Counted from the stretch's first letter, positions 1-6,041 are shown. The stretch: 7,324 nt of DNA from Planctomycetota bacterium (GCA_020425885.1 JAGQRA010000850.1:1-7324), one strand, 5' to 3'. Made by a program: numbers and translations. The notes: a model not told the origin generated them from the sequence alone.

Positions 1-144
1 ACCGGCAAGGTCAAGTTCCGCCATGCCTATACATCGCACATCATGGTGCGACGCAGCACGAAGCGGAAGCGCCACTTGCGTCGCAAGGGTATCGCGGTGG
101 GCAAGACCGCGGACAACCTGGCGCAGCTGCTGGGAGGTAGGTAA
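1..144 (+). CDS. rpmI: 50S ribosomal protein L35, 3' part (5' end outside window)
   Basis: The first 47 codons visible in frame 1 end at TAA (142-144). They encode the basic C-terminal part of bL35: a TGKVKFRHAY segment, then a run rich in Arg and Lys (STKRKRHLRRKG) and a closing AQLLGGR. L35 is a small (about 65 residue) protein of the large ribosomal subunit, so roughly the first 15-20 residues lie before the window. Identification rests on this basic pattern and on rplT following directly, 2 bases after the stop, which is the usual rpmI-rplT order. The coding end contains the Shine-Dalgarno sequence of rplT (GGGAGG, 132-137), so the two genes are probably translationally coupled. An infC gene would be expected just upstream. 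Confidence 0.88.
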   Translation, partial: TGKVKFRHAYTSHIMVRRSTKRKRHLRRKGIAVGKTADNLAQLLGGR

Positions 145-146
145 GC

Positions 147-503
147 ATGTCACGCGCAACGAACGGACCGTACACCAAGCAGCGCCGCAATCGCGCCCTG
201 AAGCGCGCCAAGGGCAACTACCAGAGCCGCGGCAATCTCTACAAGCAGGCCAGGATCACCGCCATCCGCGGTGACGCCTTCGCCTACGCCGGCAGGCAGC
301 AGAAGAAGCGCCTGTTCCGTGCGCTCTGGATCACGCGCCTCACGGCCGCGGTCAAGGAGCACGGCCTGCGTTACTCGCTGTTCATCCACGGCGTGCAGAA
401 GGCCGGCATCACGCTCAATCGCAAGGAGCTGTCGGAGCTGGCCATCCATGACCCGGCGACGTTTGCCAGCATCTGCGGCAAGGCCAAGTCGGCCGTCGCC
501 TGA
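147..503 (+). CDS. rplT: 50S ribosomal protein L20
   Basis: This gene encodes 118 residues, the usual bL20 length (about 117-120). L20 binds 23S rRNA early in 50S assembly, and in several bacteria it also represses its own operon by binding the leader mRNA. The N-terminal half is strongly basic (KQRRNRALKRAKGNYQSRG). It is followed by the family hallmarks: QKKRLFRALWITRL at about residues 52-65, YSLFIHGVQKAGI at about 76-88, and the ending RKELSELAIHDPATF. The ATG is chosen because GGGAGG (132-137) lies 9 nt upstream and the N terminus matches the family. The extreme N terminus (MSRATNGPYT) is less typical than the more common MARVKRG type. It is co-transcribed with rpmI. A 146-nt leader separates it from pheS. 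Confidence 0.95.
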   Translation: MSRATNGPYTKQRRNRALKRAKGNYQSRGNLYKQARITAIRGDAFAYAGRQQKKRLFRALWITRLTAAVKEHGLRYSLFIHGVQKAGITLNRKELSELAIHDPATFASICGKAKSAVA

Positions 504-649
504 GACCCGGCTCCCGGCAATCCCGCTGCCCGAGTTCATTCGGGTGAGAACATATCGGCGCTGGGGCGTGCTCCAGCGCCGGTTCGCTGTACGGCGTCCG
601 CGGGGCCAGACGGGCTTCCACGGGGCCGAAGCCCCACAGGTGAGAATCG
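504..649 (+). promoter_or_regulatory. rplT-pheS intergenic leader with several hairpins
   Basis: These 146 bases hold no credible gene but several inverted repeats. CCCGA/TCGGG pairs at 529-533/540-544. A strong hairpin lies at 556-581 (separate entry). Two overlapping, mutually exclusive stems follow: GGGCTTC (612-618) with GAAGCCC (628-634), or GGGGC (622-626) with GCCCC (631-635, loop CGAA). They end just before the pheS Shine-Dalgarno AGGTGA (638-643). I see no T-box sequence, no U-tract and no Phe-rich leader peptide like E. coli pheM. A role in expression or mRNA processing is inference from structure and position only. Confidence 0.4.
556..581 (+). terminator. GC-rich hairpin between rplT and pheS (possible attenuator or mRNA-processing stem)
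   Basis: CGGCGCTGG (556-564) is perfectly complementary to CCAGCGCCG (573-581). With one G-U and one G-C pair added inside, the stem reaches 11 bp with a 4-nt CGTG loop. No run of T follows, so it is not a classical intrinsic terminator. It may partly terminate, stabilise the end of the ribosomal-protein message, or act as a processing site that sets different levels of rplT and pheST. Structure is seen; function is inferred. Confidence 0.35.
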
Positions 650-1693
650 ATGGATACGACGGCACAACGTGAACGCTGGCTCGAGCTGATCGCCGCCGCG
701 ACCGACGCGCGGGCGCTCGGTGAGGTCGAGAAGAGCCTGTTCGGTCCGAAGGGCGAGGTGCTCGCCCTGGTCAAGTCGGTGGCGACGCTGCCGAAGGACG
801 AGCGGCCGGCTTTCGGCAAGGCCGCCAACGTGCTCAAGCTCGAGGTCGAGCAGGCGCTGGCGGCGGCCCGCGACGGCTTCGCCGCCGCCGAGCTGGAGCG
901 CGAACTCGCCGACGTCGGCTTCGACCCGACCGAGCCGGGTCCGGAGCTGCGCCGCGGCGCGCTGCATCCGATCACGATCGTGCAGAGCGAGCTCGTCGAC
1001 CTGTTCGCCTCGATGGGTTTCCAGCAGGAGGACGGCCCCGAGATCGAGAGCGAGTACTACAACTTCGATGCCCTCAACATCCCGGCCGATCACCCGGCGC
1101 GCGAGAGCCAGGACACGTTCTGGCTGTCCGATGGCAACCTGCTGCGGACCCACACCTCGCCGGTGCAGGTGCGGACGATGCAGCGGCTGACCAGGCACGG
1201 CTTCAAGCCGCCGCTGCGCGTCATCGTGCCGGGCCGCTGCTTCCGCTGCGAGACCGTCGACAAGAGCCACGAGCACACCTTCTACCAGATGGAAGGGCTG
1301 GTCGTGGACCGCGACATCAGCGTCGCCAACCTGATCCACACCATGAAGACCTGTCTGCGCGTGATCCTCGAACGCGACGTCGAGGTGCGGCTGCGGCCCG
1401 GCTTCTTCCCGTTCGTCGAGCCCGGCTTCGAGCTCGACGTCAACTGCCCGTTCTGCAGCGGCAAGGGTTGCTCGGTGTGCAAGCAGTCCGGCTGGATCGA
1501 GATCCTGCCATGCGGCATGGTGCACTCGCACGTGCTGCGGGAAGGCGGCATCGACCCCGAGGAGTACACCGGCTTCGCCTTCGGCATGGGCCTGCAGCGG
1601 GTCGTCATGCTGCGCTACGGCATCGACGACATCCGTCAGTTCATGGGCGGCGACCTGCGCTTCGGCCAGCAGTTCCCGGAGGTGCCGCGATGA
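650..1693 (+). CDS. pheS: Phenylalanine--tRNA ligase alpha subunit
   Basis: PheS is the catalytic alpha subunit of the cytosolic (alpha-beta)2 phenylalanyl-tRNA synthetase, which charges tRNA-Phe using ATP. The protein has 347 residues, near the usual 330-350. Residues 1-90 form the helical, charged N-terminal coiled coil. The class II catalytic core runs from about 100 to 340. Motif 2 is in the FRCETVDKSHEHTFYQMEG stretch (198-216), and motif 3 in FGMGLQRVVMLRYGIDDIR (311-329), with the GFAFG substrate-pocket segment just before it. Four cysteines, C266, C269, C274 and C277 (CPFC-x4-C-x2-C), suggest a small metal-binding knuckle; such an insert occurs in a subset of bacterial PheS proteins. 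The start is supported by AGGTGA at 638-643, 6 nt upstream. The stop overlaps the pheT start as ATGA, implying coupled translation and balanced subunits. Confidence 0.97.
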   Translation: MDTTAQRERWLELIAAATDARALGEVEKSLFGPKGEVLALVKSVATLPKDERPAFGKAANVLKLEVEQALAAARDGFAAAELERELADVGFDPTEPGPELRRGALHPITIVQSELVDLFASMGFQQEDGPEIESEYYNFDALNIPADHPARESQDTFWLSDGNLLRTHTSPVQVRTMQRLTRHGFKPPLRVIVPGRCFRCETVDKSHEHTFYQMEGLVVDRDISVANLIHTMKTCLRVILERDVEVRLRPGFFPFVEPGFELDVNCPFCSGKGCSVCKQSGWIEILPCGMVHSHVLREGGIDPEEYTGFAFGMGLQRVVMLRYGIDDIRQFMGGDLRFGQQFPEVPR

Positions 1694-4113
1694 AGCTGTC
1701 GCTGCGTTGGTTGTCCCGTCACGTCGACCTGACCGGGATCGAGCCGCGGCAGATCCTGGCCGACCTGACCATGAGCACGGCCGAGATCGAGGGCCTCGAG
1801 GCCTTCGGCGCCGGGCTCGAGTGCTTCGTCATCGGTCACGTTCGCAAGCGCGAGCCGCACCCCGACGCCGACAAGCTGTCGGTCTGCACCGTCGATCTCG
1901 GCCCGGCCGGCGGCGTCCTCCAGATCGTCTGTGGCGCCCCCAACGTCGCCGCCGGTCAACGTGTCGTCGTCATCAGGCCGGGCGACACGCTGCCGGCCGC
2001 CGGCGGCAAGGGCGCGCTCAAGATCAAGGTCGGCAAGATCCGTGGTGTCGAGTCGCACGGCATGATCTGCAGCGAGTCGGAGCTCGGGTTGTCCGAGGAG
2101 CACGATGGCATCCTGGTGCTGCCGGAGAACACCGCGATCGGGGCTCGCTTCGTCGACGTCTGCCCGGTGCAGGACCAGGTCCTCGAGATCGACAACAAGT
2201 CGATCAATCACCGTCCCGATCTCTGGGGGCACTACGGTTTCGCGCGCGAGCTGGCGGCGATCTACGGCCGCGAACTCAAACCCGCCGCGCTGCCGCTCGA
2301 GCTGCCTGCGTCGGGCGCGCAGGTCGAGGTCGTGATCGAGGACCATGAAGCCTGCCCGCGCTACTGCGGCCTCGTCATCGATGGCGTCACCGCCGGGCCG
2401 TCGCCGAACGCGCTGCGTTGGCTGCTCGCGGCCGTCGGCCAGCGCGCCATCAACCTGCCGGTCGACCTGACCAACTTCGTCATGCTCGACCTCGGCCAGC
2501 CGATGCACGCCTTCGACGCCTCGCACGTAGGCGACGGACCGATCCGCATCCGCCGCGCCCGGGACGGTGAGAAGATCAAGACGCTCGACGGCGTCGCGCG
2601 CAAGCTCACCGGCGAGGACCTGCTGATCTGCAGCGGCGACCAGCCCGAGGCGCTGGCCGGCGTGATGGGCGGTGCTGGCACGATGGTGGCGTCGGACACG
2701 ACGCGGCTGTTCCTCGAGTCCGCCAACTTCCGCGCCGCGACGGTCCGCCGGACCAGCATGCGGCTCGGTCTGCGTACCGACGCCAGCGCGCGGTTCGAGA
2801 AGGCCCAGGATCCGGCCAACGCCGAATTGGCCGTGCACCACTTCCTCGCTCTGCTGCAGCAGTACTGTCCGACCGCGGCGGCGGCCGGCCCGCTCGTCGA
2901 CCCGGCCGGCTTCAGCTATGTCCCGGTGGTCGTCGAGCTGCGGCGCGCGCGCCTCGACAAGAAGCTCGGCCACGTCCTCGACGACGACCAGGTCAGCGCG
3001 ATCCTGCGTTCGCTCGAGTTCGGCGTCGAACTCACCGCCAGCGGCTTCGCCGTCACGGTGCCGAGCTTCCGCGCCACCAAGGACATCGCCACCGAGGACG
3101 ACCTCATCGAGGAGGTCGGCCGCATGTTCAGATACGACAACATCCCCGAGCGGCCGCTGGTCGGCACCATCGAGCCGCCGCCACGCAACGACGAGCTGTC
3201 GCTGTCGCGGCGCCTGGTCGAGGTGGCCTGTCTCGATCATGCCTTCGGCGAGGTCTACAACTACAGCTTCGTCGGCGACGCGATCGTCAAGGCCTGCGAT
3301 GCCGGCGCCCACGCCTACGTCGGCGTCACCAATCCGGTCGCGCCCGAACTGGCGCGCATGCGCCGCCACGTGATGCCGAGCCTGCTCGCCAGCGTGCAGA
3401 AGAACCTCGGTCAGCGCGGCCTCGGTCGCGGCGGCGAGATCCGCCTCGTCGAGCACGGCAAGGGTTACCACGCCGAGATGCAGGGCGAGAAGGGGTTGCC
3501 GCACGAGGTTCGCGAGATCGCGTTCGCCGTGAGTCGGGACGACGGCGTCCATCCCTACCCCGCGTTGCGGCAGGCGCTGATGTCGATGCTGCTACGGCTC
3601 GGCTACCCGGCGGTCATGGAACGCGTCTGGCACGGCAAGGATCAGCCCTGGGTGCACCCGACCCGGGCCGTCGCCATCGATCGCGACGGCTCGCCGACCG
3701 GCTACGTCGCCTGGCTGCACCCCGGCGTCGCTCGCGCCATGGCGCTGCCTGCCGCTACCGCGATCGCATGCCTCGACGTGCGCGCGCTGCTGGCCAACGG
3801 CCGCAAGATCCAGGGCTATCGGCCGGTGCCGGTCTACCCCGGGCTGCCGGTCGACGTCGCGATGTTGGTCGACGAGGCGGCGCAGGTGGCGCAGGTCGCC
3901 GAGTTCCTGCGCGCGACCGGGCGCAAGCTCGTGCGCGACGTCACCCTGTTCGAGGTCTATCGCGGCGAACGCCTGCCGGCCGGCAAGAAGAGCCTCAACT
4001 TCACGGTGACGCTGGGCGCCGACGACCGCACGCTGACGGACCAGGACGAAGGCAAGTACCTGGCCAAGGTCCGCAAGCAGGCGGAGTCGATCGGCGCCGA
4101 GCTGCGCGGCTAG
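1690..4113 (+). CDS. pheT: Phenylalanine--tRNA ligase beta subunit
   Basis: PheT is the large subunit of phenylalanyl-tRNA synthetase. It binds tRNA-Phe and hydrolyses mischarged Tyr-tRNA-Phe. The 807 residues match the usual length (about 790-810). Visible order: N-terminal MKLSLRWLSRHV; an EMAP-like tRNA-binding domain at about 40-155 (HPDADKLSVCTVDLG, 57-71; GVESHGMICSESELG, 119-133); the editing B3/B4 region at about 215-390 (RAINLPVDLTNFVMLDLGQP, 252-271); B5 at about 410-485; a catalytic-like core at about 490-700; and the C-terminal ferredoxin-fold anticodon-binding domain at about 710-806 (FEVYRGERLPAGKKSLNFTV, 754-773). The INHRPDLWGHYGFARELAA segment (172-190) is a variant of the common NRPDCLSxxGxAREL motif. 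The frame is open further upstream inside pheS, but the ATG at 1690 is chosen. GGAGGTG (1678-1684) lies 5 nt before it and the protein begins in the family-typical way. Confidence 0.97.
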   Translation: MKLSLRWLSRHVDLTGIEPRQILADLTMSTAEIEGLEAFGAGLECFVIGHVRKREPHPDADKLSVCTVDLGPAGGVLQIVCGAPNVAAGQRVVVIRPGDTLPAAGGKGALKIKVGKIRGVESHGMICSESELGLSEEHDGILVLPENTAIGARFVDVCPVQDQVLEIDNKSINHRPDLWGHYGFARELAAIYGRELKPAALPLELPASGAQVEVVIEDHEACPRYCGLVIDGVTAGPSPNALRWLLAAVGQRAINLPVDLTNFVMLDLGQPMHAFDASHVGDGPIRIRRARDGEKIKTLDGVARKLTGEDLLICSGDQPEALAGVMGGAGTMVASDTTRLFLESANFRAATVRRTSMRLGLRTDASARFEKAQDPANAELAVHHFLALLQQYCPTAAAAGPLVDPAGFSYVPVVVELRRARLDKKLGHVLDDDQVSAILRSLEFGVELTASGFAVTVPSFRATKDIATEDDLIEEVGRMFRYDNIPERPLVGTIEPPPRNDELSLSRRLVEVACLDHAFGEVYNYSFVGDAIVKACDAGAHAYVGVTNPVAPELARMRRHVMPSLLASVQKNLGQRGLGRGGEIRLVEHGKGYHAEMQGEKGLPHEVREIAFAVSRDDGVHPYPALRQALMSMLLRLGYPAVMERVWHGKDQPWVHPTRAVAIDRDGSPTGYVAWLHPGVARAMALPAATAIACLDVRALLANGRKIQGYRPVPVYPGLPVDVAMLVDEAAQVAQVAEFLRATGRKLVRDVTLFEVYRGERLPAGKKSLNFTVTLGADDRTLTDQDEGKYLAKVRKQAESIGAELRG

Positions 4114-4142
4114 CCCGGGCGAGTCGACCAGTCGGGCAACCA

Positions 4143-4168
4143 GCGCGGTGGCGACATCGCCGCCGCGT
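4143..4168. terminator. Hairpin between convergent pheT and Nudix gene; candidate bidirectional terminator
   Basis: CGCGGTGGCG (4144-4153) pairs with CGCCGCCGCG (4158-4167) around an ACAT loop. That makes 10 bp with one G-U pair, plus an outer G-U pair. It lies 30 nt after the pheT stop and 11 nt after the Nudix stop read on the other strand, so it could serve both transcripts. Neither strand has a U-tract after the stem. A canonical intrinsic terminator is therefore not proven, although weak U-tracts are common in GC-rich genomes. Confidence 0.5.
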
Positions 4169-4178
4169 GCCGACGGCT

Positions 4179-4745
4179 TCACATCCGTTCGAGTCGCTGC
4201 ACCAGTTCGCGCGTGAACCTGCCGGTCAGACCCCAGATGACGTCGTCGCGGTAGCGGAAGTGGGGACTGGTCGGCAACGTCCTCCCTGCGACCCGGTACG
4301 GCGGCGGCTTCTCGGCCCAGCGCGTCTCCTCGCGCAGCTCACGGAGCGGCACCTCGATCACGCGTTCGACCTCGCGCGGATCGGGAGTCAGCGCGCCGGC
4401 GACGAGGCGGCCGACGAGACACAGCACCTGGATGCCGCTCGTGCTGGCGCGCGGCTGCAGGGCGCCGAGCACGCGCAGGCGATCGGGCGCGATGCCGAGC
4501 TCCTCGCGACACTCACGGATCGCGGTCGCCGTCGGATCCTCGCCGCCGTCGCGCATGCCGCCCGGGAACCCGATCTGACCGGCGTGGCGTCCGAGGGTTT
4601 CGGGCCGCTTGGTGAACAGCAGGTGGTCGTGGCCGCCGTGCTCGACGATGGGGCAGAGCACCGCCGCGCGCCGCAGCGCGGTCGCCGGCCAGTCGACCGG
4701 GACCGGGTCGAGCAACTCGGGCAGCAGGTCGTCGAACGATGTCAT
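4179..4745 (-). CDS. CoA pyrophosphatase, Nudix hydrolase (NudL/NUDT7-NUDT8 type)
   Basis: A 188-residue Nudix hydrolase, close to E. coli NudL (about 190). The Nudix box (G-x5-E-x7-RE-U-x-EE-x-G-U) is complete at residues 63-85, with G63, E69, R77, E78, E81, E82 and G84, giving the Mg-binding glutamates. Immediately before it is the CoA-pyrophosphatase signature, LLFTKRPETLGRHAGQIGF (42-60) followed by PGG. This signature separates enzymes that cleave CoA, its disulfide or acyl-CoA to 3',5'-ADP and 4'-phosphopantetheine derivatives from other Nudix enzymes. The C-terminal stretch DDVIWGLTGRF (167-177) fits the family. The reading frame continues upstream to 4886, but that stretch lies antisense to the neighbouring gene. 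The ATG at 4743-4745 (MTSFDDLLPELL) gives the family-typical length. No clear Shine-Dalgarno sequence is seen. The gene converges on pheT and is divergent from the AhpD-type gene. Exact substrate is inference from the signature. Confidence 0.9.
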   Translation of the reverse strand: MTSFDDLLPELLDPVPVDWPATALRRAAVLCPIVEHGGHDHLLFTKRPETLGRHAGQIGFPGGMRDGGEDPTATAIRECREELGIAPDRLRVLGALQPRASTSGIQVLCLVGRLVAGALTPDPREVERVIEVPLRELREETRWAEKPPPYRVAGRTLPTSPHFRYRDDVIWGLTGRFTRELVQRLERM

Positions 4746-4767
4746 CGCGGCGACGTAGACTACGCCG
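4746..4767. promoter_or_regulatory. 22-bp divergent start region with a 17-bp imperfect palindrome
   Basis: Only 22 bases lie between the start codons of the Nudix gene (minus) and the AhpD-type gene (plus). CGTAG (4754-4758) and CTACG (4760-4764) are perfect inverted arms around A4759. CG at 4751-4752 also pairs with CG at 4766-4767 across one mismatch. On the plus strand TAGACT (4756-4761) resembles a -10 element 6 nt before the ATG, a spacing seen in leaderless transcripts. Neither gene shows a Shine-Dalgarno sequence here. A shared operator or leaderless promoter is inference. Alternatively the promoters sit inside the opposing coding regions. Confidence 0.35.
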
Positions 4768-5361
4768 ATGCCATTCATTCGACAGGTCGAGGACGAGGAA
4801 GCGAGCGGGGCCTGCAGGCGCGAACTCGAGGAGGCGAGGCGACGGGCCGGCCGGGTCTGGAACATCGTCCGCATCATGACGCCCAACCCGGCCGTGTTGC
4901 GGGCTTCGATGCAGCTCTACGCCGCGGTCATGCACGGCCCGTCACCGCTGTCCCGGTTCCAGCGTGAGATGTTGGCGGTGGTGGTCAGCCGGGCCAATGG
5001 CTGCGTGTATTGACTGCGAGCCCATGCCGAGGATCTCCGTGCCGAGATCGCGACCGGGGACGATGCCGCGGCAGGCGTGGCGGCCGACGAGTTGGTCGAG
5101 CAGCTGGCGCGCGACTGGCAGAAGGCGCCGCTGTCGGCATCGGACCGGGCGCTGTGTGAGTTCGCCGAACGGCTGACGGCGACACCGGCGGCGATGGGGG
5201 TGCAGGAGGTGTCGCGGTTGCGCGAGCACGGCTTCGCGGATGCGGCGGTGCACGACGCGGCGCAGGTCGTGAGCTACTTCAACTACATCAACCGGGTCGC
5301 CGATGCGCTCGGCGTCGAGCTCGAGACCTTCGTGCGGGCCTGGGGCGAGGACGCCGGCTAG
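4768..5361 (+). CDS. AhpD-family peroxidase-related protein, candidate selenoprotein (in-frame UGA = Sec82)
   Basis: Read as one 197-residue protein with the in-frame TGA at 5011-5013 decoded as selenocysteine. It belongs to the AhpD/carboxymuconolactone decarboxylase-like peroxidase-related family. The opening (MPFIRQVEDEEASG) and the second half (LSASDRALCEFAERLTATPA, 122-141; VVSYFNYINRVADALGVELE, 167-186) are both family-typical. The active site is E67-x11-C79-x2-[UGA]82-x3-H86, exactly the spacing of Mycobacterium AhpD (E118, C130, C133, H137). UGA therefore replaces the cysteine regarded there as peroxidatic. The frame on both sides of the TGA is identical, with no other stop, and GC-rich codon use continues after it. 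A SECIS-like stem follows at 5032-5049. The predicted role is a cytosolic thiol- or selenol-dependent (hydro)peroxide reductase. No Shine-Dalgarno sequence precedes the ATG. Alternatives are a pseudogene made by one TGC-to-TGA change or a sequencing error. No sel genes are in the window. Confidence 0.8.
5011..5013 (+). other. In-frame TGA proposed to encode selenocysteine
   Basis: Codon 82 of the AhpD-family gene. The preceding codons read N-G-C-V-Y and the following L-R-A-H, so the codon completes C-x-x-[C]-x-x-x-H. The next base is C (TGAC), often a weaker termination context. A Cys-specific, catalytic position is where Sec is expected; a random nonsense mutation would have no reason to fall there. 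Decoding would need selC tRNA, SelA, SelB and SelD elsewhere in the genome. Confidence 0.75.
5032..5049 (+). promoter_or_regulatory. Candidate bacterial SECIS element
   Basis: GATCTC (5032-5037) and GAGATC (5044-5049) form a perfect 6-bp stem closing a 6-nt loop, CGTGCC (5038-5043). Allowing an asymmetric internal loop, CCG (5027-5029) can pair with CGG (5055-5057) below it. The loop's second base, G5039, is 26 nt after the TGA. This meets the published general rules for bacterial SECIS elements as I recall them: a stem-loop within coding sequence, G in the first two apical-loop positions, and about 16-37 nt from UGA to the loop. SelB would bind this stem and deliver Sec-tRNA. The element also encodes D-L-R-A-E-I. 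Short stems arise by chance in GC-rich DNA, so it is supportive rather than decisive. Confidence 0.6.
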
Positions 5362-5364
5362 GCC

Positions 5365-5922
5365 TCAGCCGCGGACCATGGCCGCGATCGCCCGCACCGT
5401 CTTCCAGTTCCGCGCCGTGACCGGCGCGCCGACGACGCGATCGAGCACAGCCGGCGTGAGCTTCGAGCGCGCGACCCCGTCGCGGTAGTCGATCCACAGC
5501 GCAGCACCGCGCACGGCGACCCGTTCGCCGGCCGTGCAGTACGGCAGCAAATCGGCCGGCGCGGTCTTCCTGGGGGCGACCGCGGCGAGACCGAGGTGGA
5601 GCAGGTTGGGGCGCTCGGCTTCGGCGTCGGGGAACGGGCTGTCCTCGGCGAAGCGGAGCCAGTCCTTGCCGGAGCACACGATGACCGGCACCGGGAAGCC
5701 GAAGCGACCCTCGATCGCCGCCGACAGCGTCGCGGCGAGCGCGTCGGGTCGATCGCGCTCGTGGAACACGACGTTGCCGCTCTGGATGTAGGTCGCGACT
5801 TCGTGCCAGCCGAGTTCGCCGCACAGCGCGCGCAGGGCGGCCATCGGCACCCTCTTGTGGCCGCCGACGTTGATGCCGCGGAGCAGCGCGACGAAGGCTG
5901 GTAGCTGCCGGGTGGGGACCAT
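5365..5922 (-). CDS. DUF1697 domain-containing protein
   Basis: A 185-residue protein whose length and sequence fit the DUF1697 family. Its hallmark opening is FVALLRGINVGGHKRVPM (residues about 10-27), followed by WHEVATYIQSGNVVF (about 40-54). The end, with KLTPAVLDRVVGAPVTARNW and a final KTVRAIAAMV, is also typical. The family is widespread in bacteria, predicted cytosolic and functionally uncharacterised, so no reaction is assigned. The ATG at 5920-5922 is chosen because the family motif begins 9 residues later. The frame is open further upstream to 6138, but that stretch is low-complexity antisense of the next gene's leader. There is no strong Shine-Dalgarno sequence. It converges on the AhpD-type gene with only 3 bases (5362-5364) between stop codons. 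A weak CGGCT/AGCCG hairpin (5355-5371) spans both stops. It is divergent from the Lon-like gene. Confidence 0.9.
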   Translation of the reverse strand: MVPTRQLPAFVALLRGINVGGHKRVPMAALRALCGELGWHEVATYIQSGNVVFHERDRPDALAATLSAAIEGRFGFPVPVIVCSGKDWLRFAEDSPFPDAEAERPNLLHLGLAAVAPRKTAPADLLPYCTAGERVAVRGAALWIDYRDGVARSKLTPAVLDRVVGAPVTARNWKTVRAIAAMVRG

Positions 5923-6041
5923 CGGTGGAGCCCTGGTTACCGGGTCCCGCCCAAGATGCAACCCCGCCCCGCTGGTTGGCGTCGCCGTGATTTCTCGGAA
6001 AATCACTGAGGCCGAGCCCACGAGTTCTCGCCCTTGGCGGA
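5923..6041. promoter_or_regulatory. Divergent intergenic region between DUF1697 and Lon-like genes
   Basis: These 119 bases separate the two proposed starts and are expected to hold promoters for both. On the minus strand TTGCAT (complement of 5956-5961) and TAACCA (complement of 5934-5939) are spaced 16 nt apart, but they match the sigma-70 consensus poorly. A 20-bp inverted repeat lies at 5987-6006 (separate entry). If the Lon-like gene starts instead at ATG 6126, the region is 203 bp. Confidence 0.3.
5987..6006. promoter_or_regulatory. Perfect 7-bp inverted repeat, operator-like
   Basis: GTGATTT (5987-5993) and AAATCAC (6000-6006) form a perfect dyad around the 6-bp spacer CTCGGA. It is a local AT-rich patch in an otherwise GC-rich window and sits between two divergent genes. 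Size and symmetry fit a dimeric repressor or activator site. No T-run follows on either strand, so it is unlikely to be a terminator. The binding protein is unknown. Confidence 0.4.

Noticed and set aside
504..649. pheM-like leader peptide or T-box upstream of pheS
   Set aside because: No short frame with clustered Phe codons and a Shine-Dalgarno sequence, and no T-box consensus, could be found.
1468..1689. N-terminal extension of PheT by 74 residues inside pheS
   Set aside because: The extension is Arg/His/Pro-rich shadow sequence. The ATG at 1690 has a canonical Shine-Dalgarno sequence and the family-typical N terminus.
1636..3552. 638-codon open frame on the minus strand antisense to pheT
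   Set aside because: It is a typical GC-rich shadow of the pheT coding strand, low in recognisable motifs, while pheT is certain.
4746..4886. 47-residue upstream extension of the Nudix protein
   Set aside because: It would overlap the start of the divergent AhpD-type gene, is Ser/Arg-rich, and exceeds the usual family length.
5077..5361. Separate small gene starting at GTG 5077 downstream of a truncated AhpD-type gene
   Set aside because: It is in the same frame as the upstream part, with no stop in 5014-5076. Both halves fit one family, and the start would split the active-site region without a Shine-Dalgarno sequence.
4768..5361. AhpD-type gene as a plain pseudogene or frameshift
   Set aside because: There is no frameshift. 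The only defect is a TGA exactly at a catalytic Cys column, with a SECIS-like stem after it and intact coding bias. A single nonsense mutation or sequencing error remains the fallback explanation if the genome lacks sel genes.
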